Shown here one piece after another: positions 54,353 to 64,000 of a DNA stretch of 64,000 bases. The stretch spans positions 18,292,269-18,356,268 of the forward strand of contig CM055076.1 of assembly GCA_029204045.2 (NCBI GenBank), written 5' to 3'. Origin of the DNA: Tillandsia leiboldiana. Taxonomy: Eukaryota > Streptophyta > Magnoliopsida > Poales > Bromeliaceae. Position 1 is the first letter of the stretch. Each line of letters starts with the position of its first letter. The notes beneath the pieces were generated by a model. That model searched no databases. It worked only from the letters and a program-made list of their open reading frames with translations, and was not told the origin of the DNA. The position numbers and the translations under genes were made by a program.

Positions 54353-57226
54353 TGTAATAGCCGCTAGTTTAAATATTTTAAGGGTCTACTTTTGGTTCGT
54401 TATTTCCGCTTTTCGTTTCGGGGGGATTGGGGGATGATCGAATAATTCCTTGTTTCCGGACAGACCGTCGGGGCCCGCGGGTATTTTTAGTTAATAGGGC
54501 TCGCGAAACGGAGAGTGGCGGCAAAAACGGTTTTGAATTCCGACGCCGGAATCTCCCGGAATAAATTCCGGAAGGTAACTAACGGTTCAGATGGATAACG
54601 CGGTTTTTCAGACAGACCGGACTCTAGTTCGCACCTGATTTGGACCCGTTTTAACTTGAACTGGGTTGATTTCCCATTCCCTAATTTAACCGCTCCCGCC
54701 ACCTTAATCACTCCCGTTATTTTTTTTTCCCCGTCGTACAACTCCCCATAACTACCCACAACTCCCCTAACTACCCGCAACTTCCCATAACTACCCACAA
54801 CTCCCCTAACTACCCGCAACTTCCCGTAACTACCCACAACTCCCCTAACTACCCGCAACTTCCCGTAACTACCCACAACTCCCCTAACTACCCGCAACTT
54901 CCCATAACTACCCACTCCCCATAACTACCCACTCCCCATAACTAACCAATTCCCCAACCCCCGCAACTCCCCACAAGCCCCTACGTACGAGACCCCACTT
55001 CCCCAACCTTTCTGTTTCCCAAAACCAAACCCTTCTGCTTCCTCACCGACGGCGCGGAGGACCCAAGAGGCGAGACCAAGGAAGGAGAAGGAGGCGTCCT
55101 CACATTCCTTGTAGCCGAACGCGCAGGATCGGATCGCCTCTCCCTCCGACAACCGAGGTGAGCACGCTAGGGTTTTGCCTTCTCGCCCCGTTCTTGGTTG
55201 GAGCGGACGAGAGGGGGGGGGGGGGAAAGGAAAAAGAAAGGGGTATGGGCATCGCCGGAATCCGGCGCGCACGGCGGCTCCGCATGCGGACTGCCGCATG
55301 CGGGCGCCGCCACTTGCGGGCGGCACCGCATGCGGACTGCCGCATGCGGGCGGCGCCGCTTGCGGGCGGCGCCGCATGCGGGCTGCCGCTTGCGGGCGGC
55401 ACCGCATGCGGGCTGCCGCATGCGCGCCGCCACTTGCGGGCGGCACCGCATGCGGGCTGCCGCATGCGGGCGCGCCGCTTGCGGGCGCCTCCGCATGCGG
55501 GCACGGCCGCTTGCGGGCTGCCGCATGTGGGCGCCGCCGCTTGTGCGCCGCCGCATGCGGGCGCCGCCGCTTGCGGGCGCCTCCGCATGCGGGCACGGCC
55601 GCTTGCGGGCTGCCGCATGTGGGCGCCGCCGCTTGTGCGGCCGCCGCATGCGGGCGCCGCCGCTTGCGGGCACCGCCGCATGCGGGCGTCGCCGCTTGCG
55701 GGCACCTTCGCATGCGGACGGCCGCACGCTGTTAGTACACCGCCCAGCCGTGCGGGGCCAGGCGCGTACCTGTGCGTATTATACGCAAGGTGAGAGGGCG
55801 CCGGGCGCTCTAATCATTAGTCTGACAAAGCCTTAAGTTGCTGACTCCTATATGACAGATTCGTGTAGGTCCGGGCGGGCACCCGAGACGCGAGAGAACC
55901 TTACATCAGTCAGGAACGCGACAACAAGGTGGGTTTACGGCCGAGGCTGAGTATTGTGTTGGTAATCCGAAAGGGACTTTTATTATTAATCGGCACTAAC
56001 ACTGATGGTTTCTATGATGTACTACCTTACCCCGTGACATGGTGACATGGTTACTTGGTTACATGGTTACTTGGTTACTTGGTTACTTGGTTACTTATGC
56101 TCGAGTTGCGACACGCGCACCCGCGGTTTGGCCACCGCAAAGGGTGCTCTTTTCCGGAAAGGCGGTCTTTGACCCGTGTTACCCCACGAGGTGACGTAGT
56201 GGGGGGCCCCTGACCGCTGGGGGGTCTGAGGCAGCGAGGTGCGAGCTGTGGGACTGCCGGGATTGGATCCCGATGTAGTCAGGTGTGAGACCGCCGGGAT
56301 TGGATCCCGACGCGGTCAGGTGTGGGACTGCCGGGATTGGATCCCGATGTAGTCAGGTGTGAGACCGCCGGGATTGGATCCCGACGCGGTCAGGTGTTAC
56401 AGGTGTTACCGGGGTTACAGGTGCTACAGGTGGTACAGGTGGTTGCGAGTTACCATTACGAGTAGAGCGGTTGTTCCGGCTAGCCTTACTTTGTGGCTTG
56501 GTATTACTTTACTGCTTTAGTACTATTTTGATGATAGTGTCGCTGACTACCCACTCTGTGACAGGTACCTCCAGGGGGTAGAGGTAGGCGACGGTGAGGC
56601 CGAGTTGGTAGCAGTCGGTCTGAGGGAGCCCTAGTATGCTGTTTTATTTACCTTCTCTGCATTTCATTCAGAACTGTAGGTTATTGTGTGGTTCTCGATA
56701 CCCTTGTGGGGTCGTGTGGATGTTGAATACTTTCTTCCTGCTTATGCACTACCATTTCCTTTATTGTTCCCGTTGGCCGTTTTCAAAGCAACATGACTAG
56801 AAAAGAAAAGAACTTCGAAAACTATCTTTTAAAATCTGGGTCGTGTGGACCTGTTTTCCAAACCCTGTGGATTTATGGCATCTTTTCAAACTGTCTTCAA
56901 AACCTTGGGTCGTGTGGACCTGCTTTCAAAACTGTGAGTTTATCCTTTCAACTTGATTGGCCACGGGTATTGATTAGTCTTCATGCACCGTACTATTGCG
57001 AACTGTTGTGATTAAATGGAAAATGGTTGCTTGTGTTTGACGGTTGTAATAGCCGCGACGCCGTGCATATACAGAGGAGACTCTGCCCGATTTTCGAGTG
57101 AATCTGTATATGCGGCGGGTCTGGGCACGCGCCGGGGAAAGAGGTTTCTAAACAAAAAAATTTGTACGCACTTTACGCGTACTTTGAAGTATCGTTTCCG
57201 CTAAATAAAACCCCCGGGGCGTGACA
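54353..57226 (+). repeat. Element H 3' LTR (2874 bp)
   Basis: It matches the 5' LTR except for about five substitutions, a 2-bp shorter poly-G (55213-55225) and about 90 bp missing from the GC-rich minisatellite. The preceding purine-rich stretch AAGAGGTGAGTGG (54340-54352) is a weak polypurine tract. Confidence 0.96.
55279..55723. repeat. GC-rich minisatellite, H 3' LTR, contracted copy
   Basis: The same half-units as at 47262-47806, with a block of about three units missing. Confidence 0.94.
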
Positions 57227-57231
57227 CCAGG

Positions 57232-60200
57232 CCAGGAGGTGATTGTGTACAGAGGATGCCAGAGTACTTTCTTCGCCTCGATAGTTTCGACTTCTCGTGC
57301 GAGGCAGATGATGCGCAGTGGATGCGTGGCCTTTTTGGCCAGTGTGGTTGAGGGGCCTGCGGCGGCGCCGGGACTCGCGAATATCCCTATTGTCCACGAG
57401 TTCCCGGATGTTTTCCCACCAGAGCTGACTTGTATGCCGCCGGATAGGGAGGTCGAGTTTTTGATTGACGTAGTTCCAGGAACTGCGCCAATCTCTAAGG
57501 CCCCTTACCGAATGGCACTGGCTGAGCTACGAGAGTTGAAGGCGCAACTCCAGGATTTATTGGACAAGGGTTTCGTGAGGCCCAGTGTGTCACCTTGGGG
57601 AGCGCCGGTGCTATTCGTGAAGAAGAAGGATGGTTCACTTCGACTGTGTGTGGATTACCGAGAGCTTAATAAAGTGACCATCAAGAACAAGTACCCTTTG
57701 CCGCGCATCGATGACCTATTTGATCAGCTGCAAGGGTCTTGTGTCTTCTCTAAGATCGACTTACAATCTGGTTACCACCAACTGAAGGTGAAGGCCGAGG
57801 ACGTTTCTAAGACAGCATTCAGGACTCGGTACGGGCATTATGAGTTCACTGTCATGCCTTTTGGATTGACTAATGCCCCTGCCGCATTTATGGATTTGAT
57901 GAACCGGATCTTTCGACCTTATCTTGACCGGTTTGTGGTTGTGTTCATCGATGACATCTTGATTTATTCTCGGAGCGATGTGGAGCACGAGGAGCACCTG
58001 AGGATTGTGCTGCAACTTCTGAGGGAGAAGAAGTTGTATGCCAAGTTATCGAAGTGCGAGTTTTGGCTTCGAGAGGTTGCCTTTTTGGGCCACGTGATCT
58101 CAGCTGCAGGAGTGGCGGTAGACCCAGCGAAGATTGAGGCAGTCCGGGATTGGCCCCGACCGACGACGGTAGCAGAGATTCGCAGTTTCTTGGGCTTGGC
58201 TGGATATTACCGTCGGTTTGTGGAAGGTTTTGCGAAACTTTCCGCACCCCTCACGCGTTTGACGCGCAAAGGAGTTAAGTTCATCTGGAGTGAGGATTGC
58301 CAGAGGAGCTTCGAGGAACTGAAGAGCAGATTGATGTCAGTTCCTATCCTTTCCCTCCCTGTTATGGGGAAAGGATATGTGATCTACAGTGACGCATCGC
58401 ACAGTGGGCTTGGTTGCGTGCTGATGCAGGAGGGTAAGGTAATCGCTTATGCTTCGCGGCAACTCAAGGATTATGAGAAGAATTACCCTACCCATGACTT
58501 GGAGCTAGCTGCTGTGATCTTCGCATTGAAGTTGTGGCGCCATTATTTATATGGGGAGCACTGCGAGATTTACACTGACCACAAGAGCTTGAAGTATCTG
58601 TTCACACAGAAGGAGCTCAATTTGAGGCAGCGCAGATGGTTGGAGCTGTTAAAGGACTACGATGTGGACATACTCTACCATCCCGGCAAGGCAAACGTGG
58701 TCGCGGATGCCCTGAGCAGGAGAGCAGTGCAGAGCCTATCCTTGATGATCACCGACCAGGCGCCATTACTGGAGCAGATGAGGCGATTAGAGCTTGAGGT
58801 GGTGTCCCCTGGGGTTTCTGCTAGACTTCTGTCATTAGTCGTGCAGCCCACTCTGTTAGACAGGATTCGGGAGAAACAGAGTGAGGACCCCCACTTGATG
58901 AGGATTCGAGAGCAGATTCAGGCTGGCGAGACAGGGGATTTTTCAGTCGATGCTGCGGGAGTACTACGGTACAGGGACCGAGCTTGCGTGCCGATGGACT
59001 CAGAGATTCGAGAGCAGATCTTGCGGGAGGCTCATTATACACCTTATACCATCCATCCTGGTGGGACTAAGATGTATAAGGACCTCAAGGCACAGTTTTG
59101 GTGGAGCGGCATGAAAAGAGTTATTGGCAGATTTGTGGCACACTGCCTAACTTGTCAGCAAGTAAAGGCTGAGCATCGTGTACCTGCTGGCAAGTTGCAG
59201 AGTCTCCCAATCCCTGAATGGAAGTGGGACCATATCACTATGGATTTTGTCACTGGATTGCCGAGAGCTCAGACTGGAGCGGATGCGATCTGGGTGGTCG
59301 TGGACAGGCTCACCAAATCCGCCAACTTTTTATCAGTTCAGATGACTTGGCCATTGGATCGACTGGCACAGATGTACTTGGCTGAGGTGGTCAGATTGCA
59401 CGGGATACCCATTTCCATTGTATCGGATAGAGACTCGAGGTTTGTCTCGCACTTCTGGAGGAGTTTACAGACGGCTCTGGGGACACAGCTTCGCTTCAGC
59501 ACAGCATACCACCCACAGACGGACGGACAGTCAGAGCGCACCATTCAGACTCTCGAGGATATGCTGCGGGCATGCGTTCTGGATTTTGGGGGAGGGTGGC
59601 ACCGACACCTAGGATTGGTTGAGTTTGTGTATAACAACAGCTATCAAGCGAGCATCCAGATGGCTCCGTTTGAGGCGTTGTATGGGCGCAAGTGTCGGTC
59701 ACCCCTATACTGGAGCGACGTGGGTGAGAAGAAGACCTTGGGTCCTGATCTACTAGTGGAGGCAGAGGAGAAGGTCAGACTGATTCGACGACATCTTGAG
59801 ACCGCTCAGAGCCGACAAAAGAGTTACGCTGATACCCGACGACGAGACTTGGAGTTTCAGGTGGGCGATCATGTCTTTTTGAAAGTCTCGCCTTCGAAGG
59901 GGATTCGAAGATTTGGGATTCGTGGAAAACTGAGCCCTCGTTATATTGGACCTTTTGAGGTATTGGAGCGCGTAGGGCCAGTTGCCTACCGGCTTGCACT
60001 TCCCCCCAGATTGGCTGGTGTTCACGACGTGTTTCATGTATCCACCCTGAGGAGATATGTTCATGACCCGTCGCACATTATTGATTTCGCCCCACTGGAG
60101 TTTGCTGAGGACTTGAGCTATGTCGAGCGGCCACTGCGGATTTTGGATCGTGAGGTTAGAGAGTTGCGCAGCCGGGCCATCCCTTATGTGAAGGTTCTGT

Positions 60201-60289
60201 GGAGCAACCAGAGCGAGCGCGAGGCTACTTGGGAGCTGGAGTCAGCGTTGAGGGATGCCCACCCCCACTTGTTCGAGGCCCCGGCTTGA
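57232..60289 (+). pseudogene. Element G pol, RT to chromodomain, open but separated from gag by element H
   Basis: The frame is open for about 1,020 codons from the end of H. A GTG codon upstream at 57221 lies in the H LTR and is not a real start. It carries a post-protease linker, RT with FIDDILIYSRSD (about 57950), RNase H with YSDASHSGLG (about 58385), the HHCC finger (about 59030-59160), integrase core residues in TMDFV (about 59238), SDRDSRF (about 59430) and QTDGQSE (about 59515), and a chromodomain ending SEREATWELE near 60240. All catalytic residues are present. It is inactive only because gag-protease is upstream of the 10.9-kb H insertion and carries one stop. Confidence 0.94.
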
Positions 60290-60324
60290 GGTATGACTTT
60301 TGTTTCGAGGACGAAACTTTTATT

Positions 60325-60336
60325 AGTGGGGGAGGA
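60325..60336 (+). other. Polypurine tract of element G
   Basis: AGTGGGGGAGGA, identical to the tract of C, immediately before the 3' LTR. Confidence 0.88.
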
Positions 60337-63101
60337 TGTGATGATCCAGGTTTCCATGCACTGTTTTTCCCATGAATCCAATGTGTGAAACACCTATTGA
60401 TGGTGTCTGATCCACAGTGTGTCAAAAGGACGGCACAGATGGGTCCGTGGTGGTAATTATTGTTAGTTTGGCCTTCGGCGGCATTTGCCGAATTTTAGAA
60501 AAGTTTCTAGGCCAAACGGAGGGCGTATTTGGATTCAGCACGGAAAAACGCTTGAAAACGGCTAGTTACTTGTTGAATTCTGAGTCCGGATGCCCAAAAA
60601 CGGACTCCCGGATGTTTCTGGTGTTTTCTGGTGCATAGGGGGAGTCATGGACCGCTGGAGCGCCACGTGGCGGGCCCTCATTGGCCGGTCCGCAGCAGCT
60701 GGTCCATGGAGCAGCGCGGCCGGGTGCATGAGCCGGCGCGGGGCCACGTGGCGGGCGCCAATTGGCGGGTCTTCGGTGCGCGGTCCACGGAAGGGAGGCG
60801 GCCGGTGCAGGATTTTGAGCGGCGGTGCACAGCAACGGGCGGGAGCCACGTGTCGGGCTGTGGTTCGTCCGTTGCAGGGGCGCGGTCCACGGAATCCGCA
60901 AAGGGTCCAACGTGGGTTTTTGGCTTTGTATAGAGCAGTTGAGGGGCCGTTTTCTCCTTCCACTGTTCATTTCCACCCCGAGGTCCCTTCTAAGAAAATT
61001 TTCCTCTCTCAATTCTACATCTCCTGTAGGCTTCTCAGGATTTTAGGAGGCTCGGATCCCGAGGTTTGAGATTTTTCCGGCGTGGCGCGACGATCATTCT
61101 ACGGCAACCTGATTCGTCGCATTTCGGTGTTCAGGCTCCCCAGACTCATCCCGACCTCCTATTTTCGCGATTGTTGCGCCGTTGGATTTTTAACAGGTAG
61201 GGCTTCATTTTCTCTGTTGTGAGTTTCTTCTGACTCCGAGGCTTTGTTGGAGTTTCTGTGGCCTCTTTTTGACCCTTTTCCCGTCACGGAGTTTTGGGAC
61301 AGCACTGCCTTGTTTTGGCGATAACTTTGTGCACGGACGTCGGATCAGGGCGATTCACAAAGGGATTTGCATCTACGCATCGCAAGAAGTCTCTCTAAAT
61401 TTTCTTGGATTTTCCTGGAATTTCCCCGAAGGTGAGAACCCCTTTTTTTACAGAATTTTATATCACAGTTTTGGATGAATGCATTGTTCGGGGTGGTTCC
61501 CTTGTCGATTTTGGTTCTCAGCGTAGGAAAATCGTGTGGAGACGTGCAGGTACTTGTTTCGACCGGATCGTCGCGTAGATCGCAGTAGTATTTTTCTGGG
61601 AATTTCTTGGGCACGTTTCGCAGGTGAAAATGGCTGAATTATTAAACAGATTTTTGGGGACAGATTTTTAGATTAAACTTGGATAATAATTATGTGTGCA
61701 TCCTTTGGGACTTATGGTGCAGTATTGCGGGATTTTCGGATCGGGTGCGGACTTAGCCTTCGAGGACCGGATTTAGCGCTCGAGGTGGGTACCGTTGTTA
61801 ACCTCCTACTTGGGATGTCCCCACTAGGCCTATTTGAGTTGCTTCTGTATTACATTGCTAAAGAACCGGTAAAAGCGAAAATGGCATGTTGATTGAGAAC
61901 TAGACTTGCAGTTAGGGCTTGCATCTTAAAATGGACGGAGTACTAATTAATGGGTAATTCTTGTAACAGTATGTCACCTAAACCTCATAGGGAGAAACCA
62001 TGCTTTTATCTTCTTTCTCCGGTTATCTAGACTTAGGGGATTGTGCGCTCGGATTCGAGCAGGGGCTGGGATAGTGTAGTCAGGCATTTGGGATTTGGGA
62101 CAGGCAGGCTGAGATGGCAGGGCATTGCGGCAACCGCGGACCTTGGGCGGTTGACCGGACAGTTGTCATTGCATCGGATTGGGGGAGAGGTTTTGGGGCT
62201 TTCTTTGATGGATGGGTATTCCCACTTTGATCAGAGTCATGACCCAGTCCTGCTGATCTATGATACTTTACTGAGGCATTATACTCGTGTGGGTCGCTCC
62301 CCTCGAGTGCCACTCCGGAGTGCGCGTTATACAGGCTTTGAGTCCTTGGGACTCCTTTTCCCTATCGGTGTTATGCGTAGGCTGGCATACCCGATTTGGC
62401 AGGCACAGCAGGCAGTACCAGTGCTCACTGGTGATCAGATTGGGTCTAGGCAGGCAGGCCTTTGTATTCTGATGCATATTACTAGCTACACTTCTTGCTT
62501 GGCATTTTAGAGGCATTTAGTGGTAGCTTCTTCATCAGTAGTCATATTTACAGCTTACCACCCTTGTTTCATTTTCCGCCTCTTATAGTCCTAGTGGGCA
62601 TATTAGAGTTTGAGGTTTACCCACTAGGAGGAGGCTACTATTCTATAGTAGTTCTCACTCCCCACTGTTGTTTTTTCTTTTTCTTCCCCTTTGTTTTGCA
62701 GAGTCATCTGCGGGAGTTGCAGGACCCTCCTCAGCGGACCGAGGTAAGAGGATCGCGGACTAGATAGCGGTCTACCCAGGCACCAGTTCAGTTACTAGAT
62801 GTACCCCGATACTCTCAGATACTCTACTTTTCATTTCTTTTGGGTCTGGCTTCGGCCAGCTGGTTGTATTTGATCAGTGGGCTGGGAGAGATGTTTGTAT
62901 TATTGAAAGTTTACTTCCGCACTTTTACTTTCCAGCTTTATCTGAGATGTATTAGTTCTAGTTTAGCTCTGTTTATGCTCTTTTATTGTATCATCTGTAT
63001 ATTTGAGCAGGTTACCAGCGCTTCGTATACACGCGAAATTTCCGTGTATACGGCGGATCTGTAGACGAGCCCGGGTTCTGGTTTACACCCGGGGCGTGAC
63101 A
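60337..63101 (+). repeat. Element G 3' LTR (2765 bp)
   Basis: The same length as the 5' LTR, with about 18 substitutions by eye. The U5 hairpin (63024-63052) has one mismatch created by a substitution. It ends GGGGCGTGACA at 63101, followed by GATGG. Confidence 0.96.
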
Positions 63102-63106
63102 GATGG

Positions 63107-63272
63107 TGCGAACATCAGCAATAATTTCAGTTGGATTAGTCCATCCTAATTCAATTGATTGCCATACCCGTTCGTCGATGGAAATTAAAAAGGCTTTCAT
63201 CCGTACTCTCCAGTACGCATAATTTGTTCCATCAAAGAATGGGGGTCTGTTGATGTTTCCACCTTCAACCAT
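63107..63272 (-). pseudogene. Element F gag N-terminus, cut by element G
   Basis: The minus-strand ATG at 63272 starts MVEGGNINRPPFFDGTNYAY, as in B. About 56 codons precede the GATGG target duplication at 63102-63106; the rest of gag continues at 41534 in the same phase. Any longer reading into the G LTR is a chance extension. Confidence 0.92.
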
Positions 63273-63291
63273 TGTTTACAACCCTATTCCC

Positions 63292-63303
63292 GCTCTGATA
63301 CCA
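63292..63303 (-). other. Primer-binding site of element F
   Basis: The minus strand reads TGGTATCAGAGC two bases after the LTR end. Confidence 0.9.
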
Positions 63304-63305
63304 CT

Positions 63306-64000
63306 TGTTGGGTTATATGTAATAATGGATCTAAATAGGGGAAAAAATACCTAGAGGGGGGTGAATAGGTGTAAACAATAAACACTCAAAAAATCATTGC
63401 GCAATTAAAAAACCCAATGCGGAAATATAAATGAACACGCAAGATTTTTACGTGGAAAACTCCAAACCGGAGTAAAAAACCACGGGACCGATAACACGGT
63501 GAAATCCACTAGAATTAAACACGTACAAGGTGATATACCGTACTCACAGACGACTCAACCTTTTCCATACGCTCCTAGTTGATCTTCTCCGCTCGCTCCA
63601 CAACGCTTCACGAATCCACGATCTGCGTCCAACGCCGAATCCACGGCGTCCAACGTCGAGTCCACGACGTCTGACCGAATCCACGGTCTTCACCCAGTAG
63701 CACGCTTCGAATCCACGAACGTACCTCGCTCCGAATCCACGAGAGCGGTTGCACCTTGAATCCACAAGGCCACGCGAGTCCACGCGCCGATTTTGGGGTA
63801 AATCGTTGTTTTTTGGGTGGTGATGATCCGCCGAATACTTAGATCAAAGATAGATAGGAAATACCATCTAAGTATTCATTAGTTTGATTCAACTCAAGAT
63901 GTGAGTATGAAAACCTAGAATCAAACTAATCAATATAGATGAAGAAACATAGGGTAATATCTAATGATTTCCTTTCTTCTCTATATGTGGATCTTAGGCC
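63306..64000 (-). repeat. Element F 5' LTR, partial (continues beyond the window)
   Basis: The plus strand starts TGTTGGGTTATATG as at 32590. Differences from the 3' LTR over the shared 695 bp are about five, including one C deleted at about 63779, which restores a six-base loop in the last unit of the hairpin array. The array is at 63609-63783. Confidence 0.94.
63609..63783 (-). other. Mini-hairpin array with TGGATT loop, element F 5' LTR
   Basis: The same eight units as at 32893-33066. The last unit here reads CGCG-AGTCCA-CGCG. Confidence 0.78.

Larger units (their letters stand above)
46333..57226 (+). mobile_element. Element H: complete Ty3/gypsy Tekay-type chromovirus, apparently intact and recent
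   Basis: The LTRs are 46333-49299 (2967 bp) and 54353-57226 (2874 bp). Apart from a contraction in a GC-rich minisatellite and a poly-G length change, I count only about five substitutions between them. The target duplication CCAGG is perfect (46328-46332 and 57227-57231). The internal part holds a primer-binding site and one open gag-pol frame with all catalytic motifs. The LTR sequence is unlike that of A, C, D and G except for its ends and the U5 hairpin position. Confidence 0.97.
41540..63101 (+). mobile_element. Element G: Ty3/gypsy Tekay-type chromovirus with element H nested in pol
   Basis: The LTRs are 41540-44304 and 60337-63101, both 2765 bp and differing at about 18 positions by eye. 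The target duplication GATGG is perfect (41535-41539 and 63102-63106). The internal part has a primer-binding site, gag with one nonsense codon, H (46333-57226), the rest of pol and a purine tract. It is inserted in the gag of F. Confidence 0.96.
32590..64000 (-). mobile_element. Element F: Sirevirus-type Ty1/copia with gypsy elements G and H nested in gag; extends past the window end
   Basis: Minus-strand order is the 5' LTR (63306 to beyond 64000), primer-binding site (63292-63303), gag start (63272-63107), the nested G (41540-63101), the rest of gag-PR-IN, RT-RNase H, a long 3' region with an extra reading frame and three purine tracts, and the 3' LTR (32590-33890). A large coiled-coil gag with two zinc knuckles, the 3' extra frame and the repeated polypurine motifs are known features of Sireviruses. 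The left flank pentamer is AGAAG; its partner should lie beyond the window. Confidence 0.92.

Noticed and set aside
57221..57231. Apparent GTG start of the G pol frame
   Set aside because: It lies in the last bases of the H LTR. Comparison with A and C shows that the real frame continues from gag-protease upstream of H.

Overview
The window is a piece of plant nuclear heterochromatin-like DNA made almost entirely of transposable elements. I found no host gene, rRNA or tRNA gene. The evidence for a flowering plant is the set of Ty3/gypsy chromoviruses of the Tekay/Del type (integrase followed by a C-terminal chromodomain, primer-binding sites reading TGGTATCAGAGC), Ty1/copia elements of the Sirevirus type, miniature TRIM elements and microsatellite-flanked foldback MITEs. 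A monocot is plausible but not proven.

Layout. 1-2188: a cluster of foldback MITEs separated by (TA)n, (CT)n, (GA)n and (TG)n microsatellites. 2189-2414: a deleted TRIM. 2573-3213: an LTR fragment (Z). The rest is one tower of insertions. Element A (gypsy, minus strand, 3214-9538) has a TRIM in its LTR and is cut in its gag by element B (Sirevirus-type copia, plus). B's 5' LTR is split at 9955/31213 by element C (gypsy, plus, 9956-31212). C's gag-pol is in turn broken by element D, a degenerate long-LTR gypsy relative present as a 6.2-kb tandem duplication. B's gag is cut at 32590 by element F (Sirevirus, minus, 32590 to beyond the window end). F's gag is cut by element G (gypsy, plus, 41540-63101, target duplication GATGG). 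G's protease-RT linker is cut by element H (gypsy, plus, 46333-57226, target duplication CCAGG). The order A, B, F, G, H is five insertion levels deep, and the LTR divergence counted by eye rises outward (H about 5 substitutions, G about 18, F similar per base), as the nesting requires.

Coding capacity. H carries one uninterrupted gag-pol frame of about 1,600 codons and is the only element that looks potentially autonomous. G has one nonsense codon in gag and is otherwise open apart from the H insertion. F has a deletion and frameshift between integrase and RT. A, C and B gag are pseudogenes. D is highly eroded. F also carries an extra 198-codon frame downstream of pol, preceded by a second cluster of the palindromes found in its LTR and by plausible splice signals.

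The most interesting untypical signals are RNA-structure-like. The Sirevirus LTR leaders hold an array of mini-hairpins with a constant six-base loop (TGGATT) and variable, self-complementary stems. The gypsy LTRs share two stem-loops whose stems differ in sequence between families but stay paired.
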